Source: DATLXU01 sp035575515
GTDB taxonomy: Bacteria; Acidobacteriota; Blastocatellia; UBA7656
Assembly (NCBI GenBank): GCA_035575515.1
Contig: DATLXU010000137.1
Coordinates: forward strand, 1 to 28,723
DNA length: 28,723 nucleotides
Direction of reading: 5' to 3'
Made by a program: the position numbers and the translations under genes. Below, one piece after another: positions 6,566 to 15,677 of the stretch (its first letter is position 1; each line of letters starts with the position of its first letter). The notes under the pieces were generated by a model, which did not search any database, had not been told where the DNA came from, and was given only the letters and a program-made list of their open reading frames with translations.

Positions 6566-8878
6566 ATGGCAAACAGGCATCATTTTTTGAGCGGCACTCC
6601 GATTGATCCCAAACCCGTGACGGGCGAAATGACCGTGGCCGAGATGGTCGAGCAATCCTTTTTCGCATACAACGCCGCGCGACTGCGCGAAGCGTGCCAG
6701 TTGTTCGTCGAAAAGATGCTCGCTGATGATGTGACGATAGGGATGAGCCTGACGGGCGCGCTCACGCCCGCAGGGCTTGGAATGTCAACTATCATTCCGC
6801 TGATTGAAAACGGATTCGTTGACTGGATAATCTCGACGGGCGCGAATCTCTATCACGACACGCACTTCGGCATCGGCCTTCGCATGCATCGCGGCAACCC
6901 GCAAATCTCGGATGTCGTGCTTCGTGAAGAAGGCGTGGTTCGCATCTACGATATTTTCTTCGACTATGATGTGCTGCTCTCGACCGACGACTTCTATCGA
7001 AAGATGATCGAAGGCGAGGAGTTCCAGCGCGAGATGAGCACGGCGGAGTTTCATTACCTCGCTGGCAAATACATCGCCGAGCGCGAGCGCGTACTTGGCA
7101 TCGGGCGAAAAAGCATTCTCGCTGCGGCGTATGAAGCGGCAGTTCCGGTTTACACCTCATCGCCGGGCGACAGCTCCATCGGAATGAACGTCGCAGCGAA
7201 AGCATTAACGGGCAACAAGCTCCGCTTCGACGTGACGGCTGATGTGAACGAAACCGCTGCGATAGTGCTTTCGGCAAAGCGTGCGGGCGGAAAGTCGGGC
7301 GTGTTGATTTTCGGCGGAGGCAGCCCGAAGAATTTTCTGCTTCAAACCGAGCCTCAGATTCAAGAGGTGCTTCGCATAGAAGAGAAGGGCCACGATTATT
7401 TCTTGCAGGTCACGGACGCGCGCCCCGACACAGGGGGGCTATGCGTGGCTGAAGGCACGTGCATAGATATGCCGAGAGATTTGAGCGTGTATCCTGATGG
7501 AGTCCCAATTGAATCGCTAGTTGGGCAGACAGGTTTCCACGTCTATTCGTATGACCACGACCAGAAGAGAATAACTCTTTCAGAAGTTGAAAAGGTCTGG
7601 CGCACAGGAGTCAAAGAGGTCTGGCGACTGCGGTATGGCTGGTACACAGGGACAAGAAAGGAGAGATATGTAGAGGCAGAGATTCTAGCCACATCCGACC
7701 ATTTGATTATGCTCAGCAACGGTACGTACAAGCCTTTGAGAGTGCTGAAACAGGGAGAAGGCCTCAAAGCCTTTAATACTTCTTACTCGACGCACGGTTA
7801 CAGGCAAATCGGTTTGGGCATAGGCAAAACCGTACCTGAGCATCGTTACCTGCTGGAGTTCAAGTTGGGTCGCCAATTGGAAGCGCATGAAGTCGGGCAT
7901 CACCTCGACGGAAATCGTTTGAATAACAACTTGGATAATCTGGCAGCGGAGCATTACCGCACTCATCTCTCAGAGCATAGAAAGAGAGACTGGCAGAGGA
8001 AGACAGAAGTGGAGAAGCAGCGATTTAAGGAGTTTCATCGCCAGAGGATGAATAGCGGCATTGCCCAACAAATATCGCGGAAGTTTTGGGATAGCTTATC
8101 TCCCGAAGAGCTTGAGGAATACAAGAACAAAAAGAGAAATGAGTTCTTGAACGCTCCCCCAGAGGTGCGAGAGCATCGCCGGAAGCGGGCGCGCGAATGG
8201 TTAAAAGAGCTGCCTGAAAATGAGCAGGAACAATTCAGACAAGAGGCGCGTCGCTATAGTAGGAAGCGATGGGAGAACCTGTCAGAAGAAGAGCGAGAGA
8301 AACTCCGTGAAAAAGCTCGGCTAGATAAAAACCCTCGCTTCAAGCATGAAATTGACGAAGCGCGGATCAGAGAAGCATTGGTAGAATCGGGAGGTAAGAT
8401 CAATCGCACGTGTGACCTGCTGCAAGTAGATTGGAGGACGCTCGATAGAAGGCTCAAGATGTATGGCATCACGAGAGAAGAGATTAAAGAGCGTTATGCA
8501 GACAATCACAAAGTCATTTCGGTTGAGCCTACGGGCATATTCGTTCCCGTCTACGATATGACAGTTAAGCGCACCAGAAATTTTGTCGCCAATGGCATTG
8601 TCGTTCACAACTCTGGCGCAACTCCGTCGGAAGCCGTGAGCTGGGGCAAGATTGATCCCGACCGCTTGCCCGACGCGGTTGTCTGCTATCTCGATTCGAC
8701 TATCGCGCTGCCGATAATCACTTCATACGCGATGGCGCGGCGCGAAGCGCGAAAGCTCAAGCGGCTCTACGATCACCGCGAGGCGATGCTGACGCTTCTT
8801 AAAGACGAGCATGCGCGCGCCGTCGGCAACGAGCCTGCGTCAGCCGAAGACGCGCACAGCCTTGATCGGATTCGATGA
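6566..8878 (+). CDS. Deoxyhypusine-synthase-like enzyme interrupted by an intein
   Basis: The 770-residue precursor consists of an N-extein of 292 residues, a 390-residue intein and a C-extein of 88 residues; splicing would give a 380-residue enzyme, normal for bacterial DHS-like proteins. DHS family motifs are clear: TIGMSLTGALTPAGLG, FVDWIISTGANLYHD, YTSSPGDSSIGMN, LIFGGGSPKNF. After the intein comes SGATPSEAVSWGKI, whose Lys matches the catalytic lysine of DHS (Lys329 in human). Bacteria lack eIF5A, so members of this family are thought to transfer an aminobutyl group from spermidine to another acceptor, for example putrescine to make homospermidine; the exact substrate here is unknown. 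I chose ATG 6566 with GAGG five bases upstream rather than GTG 6560. The gene stands alone between the regulator gene and the convergent TonB receptor. Activity should depend on splicing, as the insertion sits in the active site. Confidence 0.92.
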   Translation: MANRHHFLSGTPIDPKPVTGEMTVAEMVEQSFFAYNAARLREACQLFVEKMLADDVTIGMSLTGALTPAGLGMSTIIPLIENGFVDWIISTGANLYHDTHFGIGLRMHRGNPQISDVVLREEGVVRIYDIFFDYDVLLSTDDFYRKMIEGEEFQREMSTAEFHYLAGKYIAERERVLGIGRKSILAAAYEAAVPVYTSSPGDSSIGMNVAAKALTGNKLRFDVTADVNETAAIVLSAKRAGGKSGVLIFGGGSPKNFLLQTEPQIQEVLRIEEKGHDYFLQVTDARPDTGGLCVAEGTCIDMPRDLSVYPDGVPIESLVGQTGFHVYSYDHDQKRITLSEVEKVWRTGVKEVWRLRYGWYTGTRKERYVEAEILATSDHLIMLSNGTYKPLRVLKQGEGLKAFNTSYSTHGYRQIGLGIGKTVPEHRYLLEFKLGRQLEAHEVGHHLDGNRLNNNLDNLAAEHYRTHLSEHRKRDWQRKTEVEKQRFKEFHRQRMNSGIAQQISRKFWDSLSPEELEEYKNKKRNEFLNAPPEVREHRRKRAREWLKELPENEQEQFRQEARRYSRKRWENLSEEEREKLREKARLDKNPRFKHEIDEARIREALVESGGKINRTCDLLQVDWRTLDRRLKMYGITREEIKERYADNHKVISVEPTGIFVPVYDMTVKRTRNFVANGIVVHNSGATPSEAVSWGKIDPDRLPDAVVCYLDSTIALPIITSYAMARREARKLKRLYDHREAMLTLLKDEHARAVGNEPASAEDAHSLDRIR
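7442..8611 (+). mobile_element. Intein with HNH homing endonuclease in the DHS-like gene
   Basis: The 390-residue insert starts with Cys1 (codon 7442-7444, CVAEGT) and ends with His389-Asn390 (VANGIVVHN), followed by Ser+1 of the C-extein, the pattern of a class 1 intein. Block B is TSDH with His87 as the catalytic histidine. Block F is VPVYDMTVKRTRNF, with Arg where many inteins have His. The endonuclease part carries an HNH motif: His153-His154 then LDGNRLNNNLDNL and further His at 171 and 175. Next comes a highly charged stretch with a repeated SRK(F/R)W-(D/E)-(S/N)-LS pattern, then a Fis-like helix-turn-helix at 8366-8470 (GGKINRTCDLLQVDWRTLDRRL). Arginine is often AGA/AGG inside the insert, while the flanking exteins mostly use CGN codons, which fits acquisition by transfer. 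Motif order, ends and family fit make this call firm; endonuclease activity is inferred. Confidence 0.93.
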
Positions 8879-8913
8879 AGTCGCCTTCACAACCGACGCA
8901 AAGACGCGAGGCT

Positions 8914-11900
8914 TCAAAACTGGAGCTTCAAAGCTAATTGAATAGAGCGCGGGCCGCCGATTTGATAAAGGGGATTCAATCCTGCTCCGTCAGCGAGGCT
9001 CTGCCCAAGCATCTGTAGCGATTGGCCGAAGAAATTTATGTTGCTGAAAGAACCATTCGGATCAGCAAAGTTGGGATGGTTCAGGACGTTAAAGAAATCG
9101 GCTCTGAGTTGAAGGCTCAGCCGTTCCATTAAATTAAGCTTTCGTCGGAGTGACATATCCAACTGAGACGCGGAGAAGCCGCGCAGGCTGTTACGCCCCA
9201 GATTCCCCTGCTGGTTGAGCGGCGGAACTGAGAATGCCGCCCGGTTGATCCGCCTGCCTCCCGCGACTGCTCGATCATTAATATAAAGCGGGGCTCCGGG
9301 AACCCGGTCCGGACGACTGATAGTAGGCACATTAAACAACGGCCTGCTGATAATAACGTTCAAAGGCGTGGCTGATCGCGCTCTGAACATGGCATCAATG
9401 GACCAGTCGCGCAGTAACGAGTTAACAAGGCTCCCGAACACAGGCGCGGGAATGTCGTAGGTCAGCGCCCCAGAAAACGAATGGCGCACGTCGAAGTCCG
9501 ATGCGCCTCGGTTCAGGTTCGGGTTTATTTTGGCTGCGGGCAGGTTGAATGCTGTTTCCGTAGACGCGCTGTCAATCGAGTGCGACCATGTGTATGCAGC
9601 CAGCGCCTGCAAGCTGCGCGACAACCGGCGATGATACTTTGTCTGCAAAGCGTGATAGTCCGACGTTGCAGCGTTTCTACCGACTACCAATCTGCGGAAA
9701 TTCGGATTTGGGAGATTAGGCCCGGCCAGCACTTCAAAGCGGAGAAGATCGCGACCTAACGCGCCCACATAAGATATGGAGACCGATTGATGCGAGTTGA
9801 GCGATTGCTCTATCGAGATGTTCCATTCGTAAGTCTTAGGCAGTTTCAGATTCGAGTCCAGAACAAATATATTCGGATACGGAGGGCTAAGGCTGAAAGC
9901 GGGCGGGGCTGCTTCTTCAGTCGTGAGAGGGAATCGAACACCACTGAGGGATTTCCCGGCAGAGAAGGAGAAATGGCCCGCAGAGACTGCTCTTCCCGCC
10001 AGACCTGTGCCAAGACCATAGAATAGGCCTATCCCGCCTCGCAGCACGGTTTCAAATCCCTTCGCCTGAGATAGCTGATAGGCAATGCCGAGCCTCGGAG
10101 CAAAGTTCTTGTAAGACGCTCGCCACAACGGAGTCCCCTTAGGAGCCAGAGTCATAGTTGCGGGGTTGTCCAATCCAACAACCGTTAACGGGTCGTTGCC
10201 ATTCTTCTCTCTTGGAGGTGGATTGTAGTCCCACCGCGACCCGTATGTGAGCGTAAGCCTGCGCGACGCTTTCCACGCATCCTGCGCGTAAGCGGAGAGA
10301 TTGGTGAACAATGGAAACGCTCGGCCATTTGTTGCTCCGATATCTACGAACGGCGAAATGCCTGCTATCACCTCACTGAGATCAAAGAAGACAACCGTCA
10401 TCGAGTACTCTGATATATCAGAGACGGGAGAAAGCCTGCGATAATCAATGCCGAATTTTAACTGGTGAACGCCTGCAAGCACAGATAAGCCATCAACGAC
10501 ATTAACCTGCCGTTGTAGATTGTCTGCATTCTTGCCGACGAGATAAGCTGCGCCCGGCATCGCAAACTGAAAGAAGGCCTTTCGGCTATCAGTAAACGAA
10601 GGAAAGACGACTGCGTCAGGAGGGGGAATTGCTCCGCCGAACTGATCAAGCGCGAATCTCGTTCCGGCACGGGCTCTGCTGTAATTGAATCGGAAGTCGT
10701 TGCTTATGGTTGAAGTGATGGCTTGTGTCAATCCTAGCGTGAGCGTTTGAGTCTTGAAGGGATTCAAGCCGAGATTGTTTAAGCTGAGATCGGGATCACG
10801 AAAAACAGTTTCAGAAGGCGCATCGTTGTACCGGCCAAAAATGGTTATGCTGGAAGCTATGGTTTGATCTATTCGAATGCTGGTAGCGTCGAGGCTTGAT
10901 GGGTCTGAGTAGCTGGCGCTGAATTCTGCCAGCCCGCCTTGTAGCTCTCTGCTATTAGATTTCGGGAATGCGTTCAAGAATGGTTGCATCTGCGGCAGCG
11001 CGCTCTGGCGCGTGCTTGCTGAAGGCACCTGAGTGATGCCTACCTGCGGCAAGCGAAGGCGCAATCCCTCATAGGAAAAGAAGAAGAATGTTTTGTCCTT
11101 GATGATCGGCCCGCCCACCACACCGCCAAAATCCTTCTGCCGATGCGCGGGCTTGTCGAGCCCCCTGCTGTTTGCGAACCAGTCGTTGGCATCGAGCGCT
11201 TCATTGCGGAAGTAATTGAAAAGCGTGGCGTGAAACCGATTCGTGCCTGACCGTGTTAATAGCGAAACCTGCGCGCCGGGCGAGCGACCAAACTCCGGTG
11301 CATACGTTGAAGTCTGTATTCGGAACTCTTCAAGAGCATCAACAGAAACCAGATTGCTCGTTGTTCCAAGCGCGCTGAAGGCAGGCACAGTTCCTCCGGC
11401 AGTTTGGCCGAGCGATAGGCCGCCTGCTATGCCTATATTCGCGCTGACGCCGTCAACCATGAAGTAGTTGTCATTGTCGCGCTGCCCGTTGACGCTGAAT
11501 TGTCCCTGCTCGGCGTAGCTTGACTTGGTGAGCACTACCCCCGGCGTAAGCTCGAGCAAAGCATGAAAGCTCCTGCCATTCAGCGGCAGGTTCTCTACAA
11601 ACCGGCGATCAACAAGCGTGCCGACAGCCGCAGATTCTGTCTGGATGACGGATGAGCCTTCGATGATTATGGATTCGCTTATGCTGCCAACTTTCAATTT
11701 GACACTTACCGCTACCTGATCACCAACGCTCAACTTAATCTCTTTTATTTCTGCGGTCGCGAATCCATCTCGCCGGGCCTTCAGCACGTAGCGACCGGGC
11801 GGAAGAAGGGTTATCGAAAAGTAGCCCTCGCGGTTGGTGAAAGCCTGCCTTTCGAAAGTCGTATCGCTATTCACCAGCAGGATATTTACATCAGGCACAA

Positions 11901-12051
11901 GCGCGCCATTATCATCAACGACAGTGCCGTTAAGTGTGGCTGTGGGCGACTGCGCAGATGCATTGCTGATAGTTGGCAGATCTGTCTGCATCAACAAAGC
12001 AAGGGCTGCTGCAATCAGAACTCGTTTGCTGTCACGCGCGAAGGTATTCAT
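8914..12051 (-). CDS. TonB-dependent receptor with carboxypeptidase-regulatory-like N-domain
   Basis: The product of 1045 residues has a signal peptide (MNTFARDSKR, hydrophobic stretch, ASAQ). A carboxypeptidase-D regulatory-like beta sandwich follows at about residues 38-125 (TLNGTVVDDNGALVPDVNILL to YVLKARRDGFA). The plug region comes next (about 130-275: VDRRFVENLPLNGRSF, LLELTPGV, GQFSVNGQRDNDNYFMVDG). The rest is a long beta barrel ending in Phe (LALKLQF), the usual outer-membrane C-terminal signature. This is the Oar-like receptor class, abundant in Acidobacteriota and thought to import large substrates such as oligosaccharides or peptides. No classic TonB box is evident. Its start lies 25 bases after the stop of the kinase gene on the same strand, so the two are very likely co-transcribed. 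The substrate is unknown. Confidence 0.9.
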   Translation of the reverse strand: MNTFARDSKRVLIAAALALLMQTDLPTISNASAQSPTATLNGTVVDDNGALVPDVNILLVNSDTTFERQAFTNREGYFSITLLPPGRYVLKARRDGFATAEIKEIKLSVGDQVAVSVKLKVGSISESIIIEGSSVIQTESAAVGTLVDRRFVENLPLNGRSFHALLELTPGVVLTKSSYAEQGQFSVNGQRDNDNYFMVDGVSANIGIAGGLSLGQTAGGTVPAFSALGTTSNLVSVDALEEFRIQTSTYAPEFGRSPGAQVSLLTRSGTNRFHATLFNYFRNEALDANDWFANSRGLDKPAHRQKDFGGVVGGPIIKDKTFFFFSYEGLRLRLPQVGITQVPSASTRQSALPQMQPFLNAFPKSNSRELQGGLAEFSASYSDPSSLDATSIRIDQTIASSITIFGRYNDAPSETVFRDPDLSLNNLGLNPFKTQTLTLGLTQAITSTISNDFRFNYSRARAGTRFALDQFGGAIPPPDAVVFPSFTDSRKAFFQFAMPGAAYLVGKNADNLQRQVNVVDGLSVLAGVHQLKFGIDYRRLSPVSDISEYSMTVVFFDLSEVIAGISPFVDIGATNGRAFPLFTNLSAYAQDAWKASRRLTLTYGSRWDYNPPPREKNGNDPLTVVGLDNPATMTLAPKGTPLWRASYKNFAPRLGIAYQLSQAKGFETVLRGGIGLFYGLGTGLAGRAVSAGHFSFSAGKSLSGVRFPLTTEEAAPPAFSLSPPYPNIFVLDSNLKLPKTYEWNISIEQSLNSHQSVSISYVGALGRDLLRFEVLAGPNLPNPNFRRLVVGRNAATSDYHALQTKYHRRLSRSLQALAAYTWSHSIDSASTETAFNLPAAKINPNLNRGASDFDVRHSFSGALTYDIPAPVFGSLVNSLLRDWSIDAMFRARSATPLNVIISRPLFNVPTISRPDRVPGAPLYINDRAVAGGRRINRAAFSVPPLNQQGNLGRNSLRGFSASQLDMSLRRKLNLMERLSLQLRADFFNVLNHPNFADPNGSFSNINFFGQSLQMLGQSLADGAGLNPLYQIGGPRSIQLALKLQF

Positions 12052-12075
12052 ATTCGCTCTGCTTTCTCAAGCGTG

Positions 12076-15030
12076 TCACTTGACTCGATTAATCAAGACC
12101 ACATCGCTGTTGATGATTTCGCGATGAGAGACTGCGATTCGTTTCCCATCAAACGACCATGCATAAAAGAGAACGCCTGAGCTTTTGAATGCAGTTACCT
12201 GTCTTGGCCGCCCGCCATCGAGCGGCGCGATCCACAGATTATTGTTGTTCTGCTGATCAACGTAGCTCAGGCTTCGCCCATCGGGCATCCACTGAATGCG
12301 ATATGTAGATGGAGGCAGGTCCAGAAACCCGACAGGCTCGCCTCCTTCGGATGGGATGATTGCTAATCTTTTCTTCGTCTGATCTTGGGAATGGATATAA
12401 ACAGCCAGTTTGCCGTCCGGCGAAAAGCCGAGCGTATCAGGCGGCAGGTTAGTTAATCGTTCGCTTTGGCCGCCATCAATCGGCACTCTCCATGTGAATC
12501 TCTTGTCGCCTTCCATCGTCTGGTAGAAAACCCATTTGCCATCAGCCGAGCAATGCGGAGCCGCTCCGGCCTCTGTCAGTTGTTTCGGGTTGCTGCCATC
12601 AATGTTCAGCCTCCAGATGCCCCTGTTGCCATTGTGGTCGGCAACGTAAAGGATGTAACGCCCGTCAGGCGACACAGAGAGGCTATGAGTCTGGCCGGAA
12701 CCGCTCGTCAACTGTCGCTGATTGCTGCCGTCGGCTTCCATCATCCAGATTTCCACCGAGCCGCTCGCGGACGATGAGTAAACAATCTTTCCGTCTGGCG
12801 TCCACGCAGCGCCATACATGCCGTCGCGCCTGCCGGGACCTGATGTTATGCGTTCGGCGCGGCTGGCATCTCCGTCGGGCACTAGCCATAGATTCACAAC
12901 GGGGCTGACTTGTGTTGCCACCAAAGTTTTGGAATCTGGTGTAAGGCTCAGATTCGAGTAGTTATTCAGGTCCGTAGTAATGCGCCGCGCTTCACCATCA
13001 GGATAGGAGATGAACCAGAGTTGAAGGTCGCTCCCTTCTTTTTCCTGCGCGATGATAATCAGGCCGCTCTCATCGTGAAGCCATTTCACCTGCTCTATCC
13101 ATCTCCATCTCTGAACCGTAATAGTTTTTTCCGCGCCGCTATTAACCTCGATCTCAGTTACTATCGCCCCCAGATCCTTGCTGTCGCGGCGCATCCCTGC
13201 GCAGGCGACGCGCGCTCCATCAGGCGACGGGTCTACAGCCCAGAAGAAATCAGGCTCATGACGAGAGGCGACCTGTCGCTCTCCTGTGCCGTCCGCGTTG
13301 GCTACAATCACATTGTTTACCGAAGAATCATTGCGCAAGAAAGCCATGGACCTGCCATTTGAAGAAAGCGAGAAAGAACTATCCGCGCCTGCAATCACTT
13401 TTTGGACAGGGCCTCCAAATTTTGGAATTCGGTAGACCGTAGGGCGGAGATCGCTCTCATCACCGTCGCCAACAAAATAAAGGTAGGTGCCATCGGGCGA
13501 GAATGTCAGGCCTCCATATTCGAGACCTTTACCAATCGGACCAATCTGCACCCTGCTGCCTGTTGCAACTTGCTGAATCCACAGGTTTTCATGCCCGTCA
13601 TCGCTAGAAAGGAAAGCCACCTCCTGTCCATCGGGCGAAATGGCAGGGCTGTGAGCATTGCCCATAGTGGTGATCCTCGTGACATTTACATTTTGAAAAT
13701 GCGCCGCAGGTGGCTTGGGTCCGGGATGCCTCAAAAGCGCGATGGCTATAACTGCCGCTGCAATCAGCACTACTAATGCGATTGCCGCTGCGGCCGCTTT
13801 GCGATGCTTGAGCTTGCTCGTCAGGTATTCAATGCTGAACAGAGTGCGGATTCCGCTCGCTGCTGTTGCGGTACTCGCTCGGTTGTCTGTACTGATTGCC
13901 GCTCCATTAGCGGTGGCCGTTGCTGCTGCGCTCGGTGTCGTAGTTCGTTCCAAGTCTTTCTTCAGGCCACGTAGATCAACGAGCAGGTCTTTGATTGTCT
14001 GGTAGCGTTCTTCTCGATCTTTGCGCAATGCTTTGGCGACGACGCGCTGGAGGTCTGTCGGCGCATCAGGCAAGTAATCGTGCAGCAAGGGCGGCTCGAC
14101 TTTCAGGATTGCGGCGATTAAATCTGAAGCCGTTTCGCCCTCAAATGGAGGGCGGCCCGCGATCATCTCATAGGTGACCACGCCGAGGCTGAAGATATCT
14201 GTTCGCGTGTCGAGCCTCTGCCCCCGCGCCTGTTCGGGCGACATATAATTCACGGTGCCCATCAACAGACCCGGCGTTGTGACCACTCTATCTAAGGTCA
14301 GCGCTTCGGTATCGCTTGTGGAGGATTGTGGATTGCTCAGTTGAGCCAGACCAAAGTCGAGAATCTTCACTAACCCGTCGGGGCGCAACATGATGTTTTC
14401 CGGTTTGATGTCACGATGCACGATGCCCGCGTCGTGCGCGGCGGCAAGAGCGCTGGCCGCCTGTATGGCAATGTCTAAAGCTCGTGGAAGGCTCAGCCGT
14501 TTGTGCTGAAGAACTTGGCGCAGCGTCCTGCCTTCGATGAACTCTGTAGCGATGAAATGGCGGCCTTCAAACTCGCCGATTTCATGAATAGTGATGATGT
14601 TGGGATGATTGAGAGCCGATGCGGCGCGGGCTTCCTGCTGGAAGCGGCGAAGCCGCGCTTCATCGAATGACAGATCAACAGGCAAAAGCTTGATTGCTAT
14701 CTTGCGACCAAGCTTCAAATCCTGAGCAAGATAAACTTCGCCCATTCCGCCCGCGCCAAGCATTAAGAGGATTTGATGGTGCCCGATGTTTTGCCCTGCG
14801 CTCAGTTCGGGCTTGCCGTCATCGAATAACCCGGCAGCCATCTCGAAGGCAGGTCGGTCCATCAAGCTCAACGCTTCATCATCGGAAGAGAGCATCGCCT
14901 CGACTTCGATTCTGAGGCTTTCGTCGCCTCTGCATGCTTCATCGAGGAAGCTGGCACGTTCAGCGGGCGCGCGCTCAAGCGCGGCCAGCAAAAGCGCGTC
15001 AATCTGCTGCCAGCGTTCCGGAGTCATCAT
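12076..15030 (-). CDS. Transmembrane Ser/Thr protein kinase with beta-propeller sensor
   Basis: From the ATG at 15030 the protein is 984 residues. Residues 1-80 form the short helical lead (TPERWQQIDALLLAALE) seen on many acidobacterial kinases. The Hanks-type kinase domain spans about 82-345: glycine loop GAGGMG (92-97), catalytic Lys114 (AIKLL), HRDIKPEN with Asp207, DFGLA and MSPEQARG. A membrane helix follows at about 410-432, and the outer part is made of TolB/WD40-like PD40 repeats (SPDGQEVAFLSS, SPDGTYLYFVGD, TPDGKIVYSS and so on). The start is set by AGGA seven bases before ATG 15030; a TTG at 15036 sits too close to it. The kinase should sense periplasmic signals and phosphorylate cytoplasmic targets, possibly including the sigma factor encoded just upstream (inference). 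Confidence 0.92.
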   Translation of the reverse strand: MMTPERWQQIDALLLAALERAPAERASFLDEACRGDESLRIEVEAMLSSDDEALSLMDRPAFEMAAGLFDDGKPELSAGQNIGHHQILLMLGAGGMGEVYLAQDLKLGRKIAIKLLPVDLSFDEARLRRFQQEARAASALNHPNIITIHEIGEFEGRHFIATEFIEGRTLRQVLQHKRLSLPRALDIAIQAASALAAAHDAGIVHRDIKPENIMLRPDGLVKILDFGLAQLSNPQSSTSDTEALTLDRVVTTPGLLMGTVNYMSPEQARGQRLDTRTDIFSLGVVTYEMIAGRPPFEGETASDLIAAILKVEPPLLHDYLPDAPTDLQRVVAKALRKDREERYQTIKDLLVDLRGLKKDLERTTTPSAAATATANGAAISTDNRASTATAASGIRTLFSIEYLTSKLKHRKAAAAAIALVVLIAAAVIAIALLRHPGPKPPAAHFQNVNVTRITTMGNAHSPAISPDGQEVAFLSSDDGHENLWIQQVATGSRVQIGPIGKGLEYGGLTFSPDGTYLYFVGDGDESDLRPTVYRIPKFGGPVQKVIAGADSSFSLSSNGRSMAFLRNDSSVNNVIVANADGTGERQVASRHEPDFFWAVDPSPDGARVACAGMRRDSKDLGAIVTEIEVNSGAEKTITVQRWRWIEQVKWLHDESGLIIIAQEKEGSDLQLWFISYPDGEARRITTDLNNYSNLSLTPDSKTLVATQVSPVVNLWLVPDGDASRAERITSGPGRRDGMYGAAWTPDGKIVYSSSASGSVEIWMMEADGSNQRQLTSGSGQTHSLSVSPDGRYILYVADHNGNRGIWRLNIDGSNPKQLTEAGAAPHCSADGKWVFYQTMEGDKRFTWRVPIDGGQSERLTNLPPDTLGFSPDGKLAVYIHSQDQTKKRLAIIPSEGGEPVGFLDLPPSTYRIQWMPDGRSLSYVDQQNNNNLWIAPLDGGRPRQVTAFKSSGVLFYAWSFDGKRIAVSHREIINSDVVLINRVK

Positions 15031-15045
15031 AATCAAATCCTGAAA

Positions 15046-15077
15046 GAAGAATTCTTCGGCGATCCTATAATTTATAG
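15046..15077. other. Two short palindromes between sigma factor and kinase genes
   Basis: GAAGAATTCTTC (15046-15057) is a perfect 12-base palindrome, and CTATAATTTATAG (15065-15077) is symmetric about a central T. They lie in the 80-base gap between the sigma factor stop and the kinase start. They could be a binding site or partial attenuator, but short palindromes also arise by chance. Confidence 0.3.
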
Positions 15078-15110
15078 CGGAAACTCTGTTGGATTTGGCT
15101 CACACCATTA

Positions 15111-15677
15111 TCAACTATTTGTCATAAAACGGCGCAGCCAGAGTTTGGCCGCCTGTAGCTCACGCTTAACGGTGGCGGGTGAAATCCTCATCACTTCGGC
15201 GATCTCTTCGATGCTCAATCCGCCAAAGAACTGCAACTCTACAATGCGGCTCTTGCGCTCATCGAAGTCTGCAAGGCTTATGAGCGCATCATCCAAGGCT
15301 ACGAGTTCTGAGGCTCTTTGCCGATTTACAACAACCGCTTCGTCAAGCGGCACCTTCTCCGCTCCGGCCCCTCGTTTGGAAGCCTGATAGATTCGCGCAT
15401 GGTCTATGAGTATGTGGCGCATTATCTGAGCGGCAACCGCAAAAAAGTGCGCGCGGTCCTGCCATCGCACCTTTCGTTGATCTACGAGCCGCAGGTATGC
15501 CTCATTTATTAGAGCTGATGTTTGAAGGGTGTGGTTGGCGCGCTCGCGCCTCATGTAGAGCTTTGCCATACGATACAATTCGCTGTGAACGAGAGGCATC
15601 AACTCATCGAGCGCCTTTTCGTTCCCGCTATTCCAGCTCAATAAAAGCCGGGTGATTTCGTCCGGCAGCGCGGGCAT
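15111..15677 (-). CDS. ECF-type RNA polymerase sigma factor
   Basis: The 188-residue protein has region 2 at about residues 25-90 (ELYRMAKLYMRRERANHTLQ, TSALINEAYLRLV, AAQIMRHILIDHAR) and region 4 at about 130-185. Region 4 carries the helix-turn-helix LSIEEIAEVMRISPATVKRELQAAKLWL. The shape matches the ECF-like group common in Acidobacteriota and Planctomycetes (the TIGR02999-type family) that is regularly found next to Ser/Thr kinases rather than anti-sigma factors. The start is ATG 15677 with GAGGTGA eight bases upstream. It is the first gene of the apparent operon with the kinase and TonB receptor. No anti-sigma gene is present nearby, so control by phosphorylation through the adjacent kinase is plausible but unproven. 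Confidence 0.92.
   Translation of the reverse strand: MPALPDEITRLLLSWNSGNEKALDELMPLVHSELYRMAKLYMRRERANHTLQTSALINEAYLRLVDQRKVRWQDRAHFFAVAAQIMRHILIDHARIYQASKRGAGAEKVPLDEAVVVNRQRASELVALDDALISLADFDERKSRIVELQFFGGLSIEEIAEVMRISPATVKRELQAAKLWLRRFMTNS

Noticed and set aside
7442..8611. Insert as a stand-alone mobile HNH gene or group I intron
   Set aside because: The frame is open through both boundaries and the ends match intein splice blocks, so the insert is translated with the host and removed as protein.
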